The notes beneath the pieces are model-generated. The model did not search any database. It was not told where the DNA came from and worked only from the letters and a program-made list of their open reading frames with translations. A stretch of 64,000 nt of DNA. It comes from Neobacillus sp. SuZ13. GTDB taxonomy: Bacteria; Bacillota; Bacilli; Bacillales; Cytobacillaceae. Where the stretch lies: NCBI RefSeq assembly GCF_030123365.1, contig NZ_CP126107.1:5507501-5571500 (forward strand), given 5' to 3'. Position numbers and translations under genes: made by a program. Positions 1 to 8,167 of the stretch are shown piece by piece (position 1 is the first letter of the stretch; the number at the start of each line of letters is the position of its first letter).

Positions 1-1098
1 AATGGGCATCCTACAGCGATTTTACTTGCTGAAAAAATCAGCGAATTATTAGGTGGAGATTATGTAGTATTTTTCTCCAATAGCGGCTCTGAGGCAAATG
101 AAACAGCATTTAAAATCGTTCGGCAGTATTACCAGCAAAAAGGTCAAGGCAGCCGTTATAAAATTGTATCTCGTTATCGCGCCTATCACGGGAATTCCAT
201 GGGAGCACTTGCGGCAACAGGGCAAGCAGAACGGAAATATAAATACGAACCATTAGCACCTGGATTTATTCATGTAAAAGCGCCCGATCAATATCGCTCC
301 AATGAAGATGGATTTAAGAATCCAAGCGATTTACCTTCTGTTAAAGCAGTAGACGAAATCATGACATGGGAACATTCAGAAACCATTGCGGCGATGATAT
401 TGGAGCCGATTATTACAGGCGGCGGGGTTATTATGCCTCCGGATGATTACTTAAAGGGTGTAAAAGAAGTTTGCGAGAAGCATGGTGCCTTATTAATTGT
501 CGATGAAGTCATTTGTGGCTTCGGACGGACAGGAAAAGCCTTTGGCCATCAACATTATGGGGTTCAGCCAGACATTATTACCATGGCAAAGGGACTTACC
601 AGCGCGTACATGCCACTTTCAGCAACGGCAGTAAAGAGAGAAATTTATGAGGAGTTTACGAAAAACGGCAATTATGACTTTTTCCGGCATATCAATACAT
701 TTGGAGGCTCTCCAGCAGCATGCGCAGTGGCGTTAAAAAATCTAGAAATTATGGAACGCGAAAACTTATTTGAACAATCTACTGAAATGGGTGCGATTTT
801 AATAGAAGAATTAAAAGCTAGAATTTCGCAGCATTCTCATGTTGGTGATATTCGCGGAAAAGGATTGCTTGTTGGAATCGAGCTAGTCGAAGACCGTGAG
901 ACAAAAGATCCTTTAGCTGTAGAAAAGGTCAATCAAGTGATTGCTAAGTGCAAAGAGCAAGGATTAATTATTGGAAAAAATGGTGTAACTGTTGCAGGAT
1001 ATAACAACGTGTTAACCTTATCTCCACCATTAAATATTACGTTAGAGGAAAAGGATTTTATTCTAGCAAAATTAGTTCAAGCAATTGAATCATTATAA
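1..1098 (+). CDS. Class III PLP aminotransferase (omega-amino acid:pyruvate type), 5' end outside window
   Basis: The reading frame is open from base 1 (first residues NGHPTAILLAEKISEL), so the gene starts before the window; the ATG at 199 is internal. Visible class III transaminase features are SNSGSEANETA (cofactor phosphate binding), YHGNSMGALAATGQ, the DEVICGFGRTG motif with the Asp that contacts the pyridine nitrogen, and TMAKGLTSAYMP, whose Lys codon at 589-591 should form the Schiff base. The family moves an amino group from a terminal omega-amino acid such as beta-alanine or taurine to pyruvate or 2-oxoglutarate in the cytosol. A semialdehyde dehydrogenase follows after 48 bp, which fits beta-alanine to malonate semialdehyde. 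The exact amino donor is inferred from context only. Confidence 0.9.
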   Translation, partial: NGHPTAILLAEKISELLGGDYVVFFSNSGSEANETAFKIVRQYYQQKGQGSRYKIVSRYRAYHGNSMGALAATGQAERKYKYEPLAPGFIHVKAPDQYRSNEDGFKNPSDLPSVKAVDEIMTWEHSETIAAMILEPIITGGGVIMPPDDYLKGVKEVCEKHGALLIVDEVICGFGRTGKAFGHQHYGVQPDIITMAKGLTSAYMPLSATAVKREIYEEFTKNGNYDFFRHINTFGGSPAACAVALKNLEIMERENLFEQSTEMGAILIEELKARISQHSHVGDIRGKGLLVGIELVEDRETKDPLAVEKVNQVIAKCKEQGLIIGKNGVTVAGYNNVLTLSPPLNITLEEKDFILAKLVQAIESL

Positions 1099-1146
1099 CC
1101 AAACGAATCAAGGAATAGCTTTTTAAATCGAAAGGAGAACGGATAG

Positions 1147-2661
1147 ATGACAAACATTACTGATGTGAAAGAACTTACACATTTTATTGATGGAAAAATG
1201 ATCAAAGGTGAGAGCGGCCGTTTTTCAGATGTGTTCAATCCGGCAACGGGCGAAATCATTGCGAAAGTACCATTAGCTTCCTCCAATGAAGTGAAAGATG
1301 CTATAAAAAAAGCAGAAGCCGCCTTTCCGGCATGGCGTGATCTCTCCGTAGCAAAGCGTGCAGAAGTTGTCCTGAATTTCCGAAACCTACTAATGGAAAA
1401 TAAGGATAAAGTAATCCAATTAATTTGCACCGAAAGCGGGAAAACAGAAGAAGACGCAATGGGTGAAATTACTCGTGGATTAGAATCAGTAGATTTAGCA
1501 ATTAATGCGCCACATTTTATGAAGGGTGAATATTCAGTGAATGTAGGCGGACAAATTAATGCCTATTCAGCTAAATATCCACTTGGTGTAGTGGCCGCCA
1601 TCTCTCCTTTTAATTTTCCAATCATGGTGCCATTAGCGCAAACAAGCATGGCAGTAGCCGTTGGAAATGCGGTGATTTTAAAGTCGTCTGAGCGTGTACC
1701 TATGACCGCTTTATATATTTGTGAATTATGGAAAGAAGCAGGACTTCCAGATGGTATTTGGACAGTAATCAATGGTGATAAAGAGGCAGTAAATGAACTA
1801 CTAGAAAACCCAGCAGTCCAGGCCATTTCCTTCGTTGGGTCTACACCAGTAGCACACTATATTTATGAAACTAGCGCTAAATATGGCAAACGTGTGGTTG
1901 CCCTAGGCGGCGGAAAAAATAATATGGTCGTTATGCCAGATGCTGATTTAGAACAAGTAGCGAATGCTTTCATCAGTGCAGGATATGGTGCGGCTTCACA
2001 ACGGTGTATGGCCATTTCTACCTTAATGCCGGTCGGACAAGAAACAGCTGATCGCTTGGTAGAAATTTTAAAAGAAAAGGTTGACCGCTTAAAAGTAGGA
2101 GCTTTTACAGACGGCGCAGATTACGGCCCAGTTATTTCCTCGCAAGCAAAAGAAAGCATCCTAAAAGCAATCGATCTCAGCGAAGAAGAAGGTGCAACAC
2201 TCGTTTGTGATGGACGTAATAAAGAGATTACCAAAAATAGCGAAGGATTCTTCCTCGCCCCAACGTTACTTGACCATGTGAAACCAGGAATGAAAATTTA
2301 TGAAGAAGAAGTTTTCGGTCCTGTTCGTAATATTGTACGTGTTGATAATTTAGAGGAAGCAATCAAGTTAATTAATCAGCAAGAATTAGCAAATGGTGTA
2401 ACCATCTATACCAATAATGGGCTGGCAGCTAGAAAATTCACTACTGAAATTGATGTAGGAATGGTCGGTGTAAATGTACCCATTCCAATTCCAGTAGGCT
2501 TTCACAATTTTGCTGGTTTTAAGGGTTCAAGATTCGGCGACGGGCAAATGTTTGGCCCAGACCAAGCACGGTTCTATACGAAGACAAAAACAGTTTCAGA
2601 ACGCTGGTTATCATCAAGTGATAATAGTGATCTATCTTTTGCATTCCCTAGTAATAAATAA
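1147..2661 (+). CDS. mmsA: CoA-acylating (methyl)malonate-semialdehyde dehydrogenase
   Basis: 504 aa, the usual length for the MMSDH/IolA branch of the aldehyde dehydrogenase superfamily. The ATG is preceded by AAAGGAG. Seen: SPFNFPIMVPL (cofactor site), VGSTPVA, the ALGGGKNNMVV stretch and the catalytic Cys at residue 287 in SQRCMA, followed by the late GFKGSRFGDGQMFG block. MMSDH enzymes have no general-base Glu in the classic position and transfer the acyl group to CoA, giving acetyl-CoA from malonate semialdehyde or propionyl-CoA from methylmalonate semialdehyde, with NADH and CO2. It is probably co-transcribed with the transaminase upstream. A role in inositol or valine breakdown is possible, but no iol genes are present here. 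Confidence 0.92.
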   Translation: MTNITDVKELTHFIDGKMIKGESGRFSDVFNPATGEIIAKVPLASSNEVKDAIKKAEAAFPAWRDLSVAKRAEVVLNFRNLLMENKDKVIQLICTESGKTEEDAMGEITRGLESVDLAINAPHFMKGEYSVNVGGQINAYSAKYPLGVVAAISPFNFPIMVPLAQTSMAVAVGNAVILKSSERVPMTALYICELWKEAGLPDGIWTVINGDKEAVNELLENPAVQAISFVGSTPVAHYIYETSAKYGKRVVALGGGKNNMVVMPDADLEQVANAFISAGYGAASQRCMAISTLMPVGQETADRLVEILKEKVDRLKVGAFTDGADYGPVISSQAKESILKAIDLSEEEGATLVCDGRNKEITKNSEGFFLAPTLLDHVKPGMKIYEEEVFGPVRNIVRVDNLEEAIKLINQQELANGVTIYTNNGLAARKFTTEIDVGMVGVNVPIPIPVGFHNFAGFKGSRFGDGQMFGPDQARFYTKTKTVSERWLSSSDNSDLSFAFPSNK

Positions 2662-2665
2662 GAAT

Positions 2666-2708
2666 AGTGCCTGTCACTCCCGACAATATGCGGGTGGTGT
2701 CAGGCACT
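2666..2708. repeat. Intergenic hairpin element (GTGCCTG type), terminator-like
   Basis: A 17-nt arm beginning AGTGCCTG lies 5 bases after the dehydrogenase stop and pairs almost perfectly with an arm ending CAGGCACT across the loop ACAATAT, followed by TTTTG. It can act as a rho-independent terminator. Its form, a strong near-perfect palindrome at a gene end, matches the other hairpin elements listed in this window, though the core sequence differs. Confidence 0.7.
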
Positions 2709-2746
2709 TTTGTTAAAAAAACACAATCTTCCCAGGGGGGCTAAAG

Positions 2747-3631
2747 TTGAAACAAGTAAAAATTAGTGCATGCCAATTCCGTGTAGAAAAAGTAGATTCC
2801 TTTGAAGCATTTGAAAAACAGGTGCTGGAACTGATTGATCAAGTTCCTGCCGATACAGATTATGTCCTATTCCCAGAACTTTTTACAGTAGGACTCCTCG
2901 CAAGTTTCCCGGATGCAGATCAGTTAACCGCCGCTGAATTAACCAAGATAGATAAGTACACAGTTCAGTATAAAGAATTGTTCCGTCGTCTTGCACAAAG
3001 CAGACAACAAATCATCATTGCCGGCTCTCACCTGGAAAAGCGGGAAGATAAATATTTTAATATCGCCTATATTTTTGATCAAGATGGGTCTTATGTAGAA
3101 CACAAAAAAACGCACATCTTTCCTGCTGAGGCAAATTGGCAAACATCCGAAGGCGATACTCTAGAGGTATTTTCTATTGGTCCTGCTAAAATCGGGCTGG
3201 CGGTTTGCTATGAAGCGGAAATTCCTGAAGTGTCCCGAATTTTAAGTGTAAATGGAGCGGAAATCATTTTCTGTCCATCATACACATTTACGGAAGCAGG
3301 ATTCTGGCGGGTACGCCACTCGGCACAGGCACGCGCAATCGAAAATCAAGTATATTTTGTTCACTGTCCGACTGTAGGTGAGCCTGGAGCTCCCCTGCCC
3401 AATGGCTTTGGCCGTTCCTCCATACTAAGTCCCTGCGACCTGGCTTGGACGCCCAACGGAATTGTGGCAGAAGCCGAGACAAATAAACATACCGTAGTCA
3501 CAGGTACCGTTGATATTGATGAACTCTATAAAAATAGAAAAACTGGTGCCGCCACTACCTTTGTTGATCGCTCCCGCCGTGAAGATGTTTATTCAAAATA
3601 TGAGCCCTACAAATCCATGAGTCTAATCTAA
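2747..3631 (+). CDS. Carbon-nitrogen hydrolase (nitrilase superfamily amidohydrolase)
   Basis: 294 aa from a TTG start at 2747 behind CAGGGGGG. The family triad is visible: Glu in LFPELFTVG, Lys in HKKTHIFPAE and nucleophile Cys in LAVCYEAEIPE. The block GAEIIFCPSYT and the arm RARAIENQVYFVHC-like region (AQARAIENQVYFVHC) are typical for the fold. Such enzymes hydrolyse amide or carbamoyl C-N bonds in the cytosol. Next to a transaminase and an MMSDH, an N-carbamoyl-beta-alanine amidohydrolase (beta-ureidopropionase) is an attractive guess, but an omega-amidase or another amidase is equally compatible with the motifs. A 45-bp near-copy of codons 167-181 occurs at 27304-27348. Confidence 0.85.
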   Translation: MKQVKISACQFRVEKVDSFEAFEKQVLELIDQVPADTDYVLFPELFTVGLLASFPDADQLTAAELTKIDKYTVQYKELFRRLAQSRQQIIIAGSHLEKREDKYFNIAYIFDQDGSYVEHKKTHIFPAEANWQTSEGDTLEVFSIGPAKIGLAVCYEAEIPEVSRILSVNGAEIIFCPSYTFTEAGFWRVRHSAQARAIENQVYFVHCPTVGEPGAPLPNGFGRSSILSPCDLAWTPNGIVAEAETNKHTVVTGTVDIDELYKNRKTGAATTFVDRSRREDVYSKYEPYKSMSLI

Positions 3632-3675
3632 TGGGTCTGACCCCCACTGCTTTAACATGATGGGGGTCTGACCCA
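3632..3675. repeat. Intergenic hairpin element (GGGTCTGACCCCC type)
   Basis: Arms at 3632-3645 and 3662-3675 pair with a central mismatch; each arm is also almost palindromic (GGGTC-N-GACCC). The element starts directly after the nitrilase stop codon and runs into the 3' end of the convergent MocR gene. A sister element with a slightly different core is at 27261-27300. Read as RNA it may terminate both convergent genes, although there is no long T tract. Confidence 0.7.
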
Positions 3676-5046
3676 AGCCTTTTTTAAAAGCTCTACACCT
3701 AATTGTATTTCCTCACAAGTAAGATTACTGAAACCGAGCTTAATTATTGCTTCATCAGAATGATTTTTTATGAAATAGATGGAGGTAGGATACACTTTAA
3801 CCCCATAAATGGAAGCTTGCTCGATTAACCACTCTTCAGAATGATTTAGACGGACCTTAACTAAAACGTACAAACCAGACTGTTCCCCAATAATGGAAAT
3901 AGTTTTGTTGAAGTGCTTGATTAATTCTGAAACTAAGCACTGCATTTTCCGCTTATACACCAGCCGCATCCGTTTAATATGGCGATTCCATTCCCCCTCC
4001 TCCATAAATTTAGCCATTGTCAGCTGGCTAATAAGGGAAGTGGTACTCTCGAAATGTTTAAATCGGTGTTTATAACGGTTTAAAAGTTTCTGTGGCAGCA
4101 CCAGATAACTTAGACGGATTCCTGGAAGAAATGACTTTGAGAAATTCCCTAGGTAAATAACCTTTGTTGAATCAATGGAAGCCAGTGCTGGAAATGGCTG
4201 CTGTGTATATCGAAATTCACTATCATAATCGTCTTCGATAATAAATCCATGTTTCTTATTAGCCCAATGAATAAGCATTTGCCTTTGTTGAATAGACATA
4301 CTTACTCCAATTGGACTGTGATGGGAGGGTGTTACATAGATTAACCTTGAAGTCATTTCTTCTAATTTTGAAAAATCAGCACCTGATTCATAAACTGGTA
4401 AAGTTTCAAGCGTGAAACTATGAAATTGAAAAGCCTCCCTTGCCCCATCATAACCTGGGTCCTCTACAATAATGCTAGTGAACTCCTCCTTCAGGATTTG
4501 TCCGAGATAAATCAGCATTTGTTGGGTACTGCTGCCGATAATGACCGCATTTGGATCTGTTTTTACCCCACGGGATTGGAGTAAATATGTGGAGATTTGT
4601 TCACGCAAGCACAGTTCACCAAAGGGTTCCCCGTATCGAAAGCTCTCCTGTAAGGCTAAAACTCGATTGGCTATTCTCCTCCAAATTTTCAGGGGGAAAT
4701 GGCTTTGATCTACGGCTCCTGCTCGAAAGTCAATTAGGCCTGGTGTCACCGACTTTGTCTGTTCTTTATTAGGAAGAACGATGGCATCTTGAAATAAAAG
4801 AGGCTCTAATTCATTCACAATATACCCTTTTCGACCCTCACCACGAATATATCCTTCAGCTACAAGCTGCTCATATGCCATTAATGTTGTATTCCGACTT
4901 ACTTGCAGGGAGTCTGCGAGCCCGCGAATGGAAGGCAGCGGGTCACCAGCTGGTATGTCGCCACTCTCAATAAATAATTTAAACTGCTCGTAGATTTGTT
5001 TGTATTTGGGCGAATCATCCTTAAAAGCAAAAATGGTATTTTTCAT
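3652..5046 (-). CDS. MocR/PdxR-type regulator: GntR winged helix fused to class I aminotransferase
   Basis: 464 aa. Residues 1-75 form a GntR-type winged helix-turn-helix (PAGDPLPSIRGLADSLQVS). From about residue 105 the protein is a fold-type I aminotransferase domain with the PLP Lys at position 304 in GNFSKSFLPGIRLSY and the EDDYDSEFR block. MocR proteins use PLP or a related amine as effector and usually control a divergent neighbour; here that is paiB, 124 bp away. The last residues (VRPPSC) are encoded by the intergenic hairpin element, so the native C-terminus seems to have been replaced by repeat sequence. The target is inferred from position only. Confidence 0.9.
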   Translation of the reverse strand: MKNTIFAFKDDSPKYKQIYEQFKLFIESGDIPAGDPLPSIRGLADSLQVSRNTTLMAYEQLVAEGYIRGEGRKGYIVNELEPLLFQDAIVLPNKEQTKSVTPGLIDFRAGAVDQSHFPLKIWRRIANRVLALQESFRYGEPFGELCLREQISTYLLQSRGVKTDPNAVIIGSSTQQMLIYLGQILKEEFTSIIVEDPGYDGAREAFQFHSFTLETLPVYESGADFSKLEEMTSRLIYVTPSHHSPIGVSMSIQQRQMLIHWANKKHGFIIEDDYDSEFRYTQQPFPALASIDSTKVIYLGNFSKSFLPGIRLSYLVLPQKLLNRYKHRFKHFESTTSLISQLTMAKFMEEGEWNRHIKRMRLVYKRKMQCLVSELIKHFNKTISIIGEQSGLYVLVKVRLNHSEEWLIEQASIYGVKVYPTSIYFIKNHSDEAIIKLGFSNLTCEEIQLGVELLKKAWVRPPSC

Positions 5047-5170
5047 TTACAATACACCCTTGACATGTTCTTTTATTCATAATTGTACCTTTTTATATGT
5101 CAGTTGGCATTATAAAATATTTTATATGAATACCGCCAATTACAAAGCAATAATGAAGGAGGAGCTAATC

Positions 5171-5782
5171 GTGTATATTCCTAAACATTTTAAACTAGAA
5201 GACGAAGAAATGATTTATGATTTTATCGAAAAATACGGCTTTGCGACTTTATTTTCCCAGCATAACGGAGAACCCTACGCTACCCATCTTCCCCTCACAT
5301 TAAATAAAGATGAGCGTTCCTTATATGGTCATTTTGCCCGTCCAAACGAACAATGGAAGGATATTGAGGGCCAACAAATTCTTGCGGTTTTCCAAGGTCC
5401 TCACTGTTATATTTCACCTTCTTGGTACGAAACGATGAAGGCCGTACCTACTTGGAATTATGTGTCTATTCATATATATGGAAAGATGGAGATTGTCGAG
5501 GAACCAAAAGTAATATTTGACTCTTTAAATGACATGGTAAATAAATATGAAAGTCCAAATAGCTTATACAATTTAAATGATGTAGATTCTCAATTTATCG
5601 AAGGAATGAGCAAAGGGATTATAGCATTCAGAATAAACATTTCAAAAATTGAAGCAAAAGCTAAATTAAGTCAAAATCATCCCGCGGAACGACAAGAGTT
5701 AATTATTAAGCAACTAGAAAGAACTTCCCAACAAGATAATATACAAGTTGCATCTCTTATGAGGAGAAATCTACAAAAATAA
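5171..5782 (+). CDS. paiB: PaiB-like FMN-binding negative regulator
   Basis: 203 aa from a GTG at 5171, behind AAGGAGGAGC; the longer open frame upstream has no ribosome site and does not match the family. The start VYIPKHFKLED and the blocks ATHLPLTL, GHFARPNEQW and YISPSWYETMKAVPTWNY are typical of PaiB, an FMN-binding split-barrel protein related to pyridoxamine-phosphate oxidases. In Bacillus subtilis PaiB affects sporulation and protease synthesis together with PaiA, an acetyltransferase not seen here. Divergence from a MocR regulator suggests control by a PLP-related signal. Function beyond family membership is inferred. Confidence 0.85.
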   Translation: MYIPKHFKLEDEEMIYDFIEKYGFATLFSQHNGEPYATHLPLTLNKDERSLYGHFARPNEQWKDIEGQQILAVFQGPHCYISPSWYETMKAVPTWNYVSIHIYGKMEIVEEPKVIFDSLNDMVNKYESPNSLYNLNDVDSQFIEGMSKGIIAFRINISKIEAKAKLSQNHPAERQELIIKQLERTSQQDNIQVASLMRRNLQK

Positions 5783-5802
5783 AAGTTAATTTAAGTGATT
5801 GC

Positions 5803-5830
5803 GCCGATTTCAAATTGAATCGGCTTTTTT
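5803..5830 (+). terminator. Rho-independent terminator after paiB
   Basis: GCCGATT (5803-5809) pairs with AATCGGC (5818-5824) and is followed by six T, 20 bp after the paiB stop. Confidence 0.8.
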
Positions 5831-5917
5831 AATATCGATAACAGCAGTCTTCAGAATTTAGGCTGTTCCCTCACTTAATTATTTTTATTATTTCGAAAAA
5901 ATTTTTAAACTTGTATA

Positions 5918-5946
5918 TTGTTCATTTAAAAAACATGTGTTAGTAT
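5918..5946 (+). promoter_or_regulatory. Sigma-A promoter of the GPH transporter gene
   Basis: TTGTTC (5918-5923), a 17-nt spacer and TAGTAT (5941-5946). The XylR operator starts 9 bp downstream, so it would cover the transcription start. The leader to the ATG is then about 250 nt; apart from a weak cre-like site I see no other structure in it. Confidence 0.55.
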
Positions 5947-5955
5947 TGATTCAAG

Positions 5956-5982
5956 CTTGGTTTATCCGGTAAACAAACTAAG
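5956..5982 (+). promoter_or_regulatory. XylR operator 1
   Basis: CTTGGTTT, 11 nt, AAACTAAG: an imperfect palindrome with one mismatch to the window-wide consensus CTTAGTTT-N11-AAACTAAG, located in front of the pentoside transporter. Confidence 0.8.
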
Positions 5983-6070
5983 TTTATATAATTTTTTTTA
6001 AAATACTTCTAGATAGGTAGTGAAAGCAGCAATTCACATTAAAAAGGGTATCCAATTTTCTAACCATCTC

Positions 6071-6084
6071 TGAAAGCGGTTAAC
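6071..6084 (+). promoter_or_regulatory. Possible cre (CcpA) site
   Basis: TGAAAGCGGTTAAC matches 12 of 14 positions of the cre consensus TGWAANCGNTNWCA and sits in the leader of the transporter gene, where a bound CcpA could block elongation. Confidence 0.45.
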
Positions 6085-6203
6085 GCTAATTCCTTGGCTA
6101 AAAAAGATTTAAAAGACTTAATTTTTCCAGAGACTATATTACCAATATCTACTAATGTAAGCGGATAAGTGATTTATAATTTGGCTAAAAAGGAGATTGT
6201 GAC

Positions 6204-7721
6204 ATGGCTTTAATGGAATCAACAGTTAAACAAATGAACAAAAACACACAAAACATTCAACATAACGAGTACCATAAGCTCAGCCTTTCTGAACGGATTG
6301 GCTACGGTCTTGGGGACTTTGCCCAAAACCTAGTATTTGGTACAGTCGGAGGATTCCTAGCTCTCTATCTGACTACCGTTAATGCCATTGGTACGGCAGC
6401 AGCTGGATTCATCTTCTTGTTTGTCCGTATCGTCAACGTATTCTGGGATCCGATGGTTGGTACCTACGTCGATAAACATACATTCAAGAACGGAAAATAT
6501 CGTCCTTGGCTTCTGATTGCGGGTATTCCACTTATTATCTTATCAGCGATGCTCTTTGTTCCAATTCCAGCAATTCGTGGTTCAGTACCAATTGCCTTTA
6601 TCACTTACTTCCTGCTTGACTTGGTTTATTCCGTCGTTAACATTCCTTACGGTTCGCTGAATGCTTCACTCACACGTGACCCTGAATCCGTAGATAAAAT
6701 CACAACTACTCGTATGATGTTGGCTAACATTGCTAACCTTTTGGTTTACACACTGTTTCCAATGTTTGTCCAAATGGCAGCCCCTTTAGATCGTTCGGCC
6801 AAGGACACAGGTTTCTTTGGTCTCAAGCTTAACATGGGTACTTATACGGATGTTTCTGCAAGTCACGCTTGGTTTGGCGTTTACATGATTTACATGGTAC
6901 TTGGTGCTGTGGCGCTGTTCTTCTGCTACCGTCTTACAAAAGAACGTGTTGTCGCAACTGCGGAACAATCTGCAGAAGTGAAAGCTACCGACCTGTTCGT
7001 TGAATTGAAGAACAACAAACCACTCGTTATTCTAGGTCTATTCTTTATGCTTGCTTTCACATTCATGTTCTTCATGAATACAGTGAATGGCTTCTTTAAC
7101 CAATATACGGTCAATCACTCAGACTGGATGGGTGCAGTAGGTCTCATTGCCTCCATTCCTGGTATCGCTTTCCCACTCTTCTGGCCAAAATTGAGGAAAA
7201 TCTTTGGTAAAAAGGGATTCTTCCATTTCTTCCTTGGTATGTTTGTTGTTGGTGAAATCCTTACTTGGGTATGGTCGTTAGATGGCATGCATGATTCACT
7301 CCTACTTGCCTATGTTTCAACCTTCATCAAACAATGGGGTCTTACTTCAGCAACTGGTTTCATGTGGGCACTCGTTCCTGAAGTTGTCTCTTATGGCGAA
7401 ATGAAGTCTGGCAAACGTAACGCTGCTATCATCAACGCAATCATGGGTCTCTTCTTTAAGATTGGCTTCACTCTTGGTGGTGCCGTTCCGCTCTGGTTCC
7501 TTGCGGCTTACGGTTTTGATGGAAATGCGGCGAAGCAAACGGCAAGTGCGCTTTCCGGGATCAATATAACAGCTATCTGGATTCCAGCAGCACTTGCTAT
7601 TGTTTCGATGATTGTTATGGCTCTTTACCCGCTTTCAGATAAAGACGTGGAAGATATCAATAAGCAACTCGATGCTTCTCGTGCCAAAGCAAAAACTATC
7701 AGAACTGTGAGTCACAAATAG
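6204..7721 (+). CDS. GPH-family sugar:cation symporter (xyloside/xylo-oligosaccharide permease)
   Basis: 505 aa integral membrane protein with about 12 hydrophobic segments. The start LSLSERIGYGLGDFAQNLV and the block FWDPMVGTYVDKHTFKNGKYRPWLL are signatures of the glycoside-pentoside-hexuronide branch of the MFS (XynP/XylP/MelB relatives). It should import a xyloside or xylo-oligosaccharide with Na+ or H+. The ATG lies behind AAGGAG. A XylR operator in its promoter and the xylanase gene next to it support a xylan-derived substrate. Codon use is somewhat more biased than in neighbours (many GTC, CTT, ATC codons), perhaps reflecting high expression or recent acquisition. Confidence 0.88.
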   Translation: MALMESTVKQMNKNTQNIQHNEYHKLSLSERIGYGLGDFAQNLVFGTVGGFLALYLTTVNAIGTAAAGFIFLFVRIVNVFWDPMVGTYVDKHTFKNGKYRPWLLIAGIPLIILSAMLFVPIPAIRGSVPIAFITYFLLDLVYSVVNIPYGSLNASLTRDPESVDKITTTRMMLANIANLLVYTLFPMFVQMAAPLDRSAKDTGFFGLKLNMGTYTDVSASHAWFGVYMIYMVLGAVALFFCYRLTKERVVATAEQSAEVKATDLFVELKNNKPLVILGLFFMLAFTFMFFMNTVNGFFNQYTVNHSDWMGAVGLIASIPGIAFPLFWPKLRKIFGKKGFFHFFLGMFVVGEILTWVWSLDGMHDSLLLAYVSTFIKQWGLTSATGFMWALVPEVVSYGEMKSGKRNAAIINAIMGLFFKIGFTLGGAVPLWFLAAYGFDGNAAKQTASALSGINITAIWIPAALAIVSMIVMALYPLSDKDVEDINKQLDASRAKAKTIRTVSHK

Positions 7722-7737
7722 ATACTATTAAAAATAC

Positions 7738-7770
7738 AAACCCACTCAAATGAAAAAGAGTGGGTTTGTT
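7738..7770 (+). terminator. Rho-independent terminator after the transporter gene
   Basis: AAACCCACTC (7738-7747) pairs perfectly with GAGTGGGTTT (7758-7767), then TGTTGTG. The remaining sequence up to 8000 shows no gene. Confidence 0.75.
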
Positions 7771-8000
7771 GTGTTTACCGACCCTTATAGCGAGAATCCC
7801 TCCGCATTAAAACTATCCTTTCAAGACCCATTTGCTTTTACCAAATCAAAGTTTGCAGAACCATGATCCTCTATTTATTTTACCTTGGCAACTAAACTCA
7901 AATCCTTTGTAATATTTCATCTAGCAGCACTTCTTCTATTCTAATATTTTCCAGACTTTTAGACTATGAGAATTCCAAAGAATATGATTCGAACTTCCCA

Positions 8001-8029
8001 TTGATAAAAAGATTCAGAATTATTAAAAT
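8001..8029 (+). promoter_or_regulatory. Sigma-A promoter of the GH8 xylanase gene
   Basis: TTGATA (8001-8006), exactly 17 nt, TAAAAT (8024-8029). The XylR operator begins 14 bp downstream and a cre-like site follows it. Confidence 0.6.
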
Positions 8030-8043
8030 GATATAGTACTTTA

Positions 8044-8070
8044 CTTAGTTTATACATTATACAAACCAAG
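8044..8070 (+). promoter_or_regulatory. XylR operator 2
   Basis: CTTAGTTT, 11 nt, AAACCAAG; one mismatch from a perfect palindrome. It lies just after the predicted transcription start of the GH8 gene. Confidence 0.85.
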
Positions 8071-8075
8071 TAAAA

Positions 8076-8089
8076 TGAAAGCGTTTTTG
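8076..8089 (+). promoter_or_regulatory. Possible cre (CcpA) site
   Basis: TGAAAGCGTTTTTG, 12 of 14 cre positions including the TGAAAGCGTT core, 5 bp after XylR operator 2. Confidence 0.5.
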
Positions 8090-8167
8090 TCGGAGGTGAT
8101 AGTTTACATCATTCATATTTAAAACCTAAATTATTTTACAAATAAAAATTTTATGGAGGTGTTTGGC

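Noticed and set aside
2510..2716. Open frame of 68 codons overlapping the end of the dehydrogenase gene
   Set aside because: It runs through the MMSDH coding region and the hairpin element in another frame and has no ribosome site.
5000..5170. Longer N-terminus for PaiB and other overlapping frames
   Set aside because: It overlaps the divergent regulator start; the GTG at 5171 has a strong ribosome site and the family N-terminus.
8088..8100. Perfect anti-Shine-Dalgarno match GGAGGTGAT upstream of GH8
   Set aside because: No start codon follows at proper distance and the only frame ends after a few codons; treated as part of the leader.
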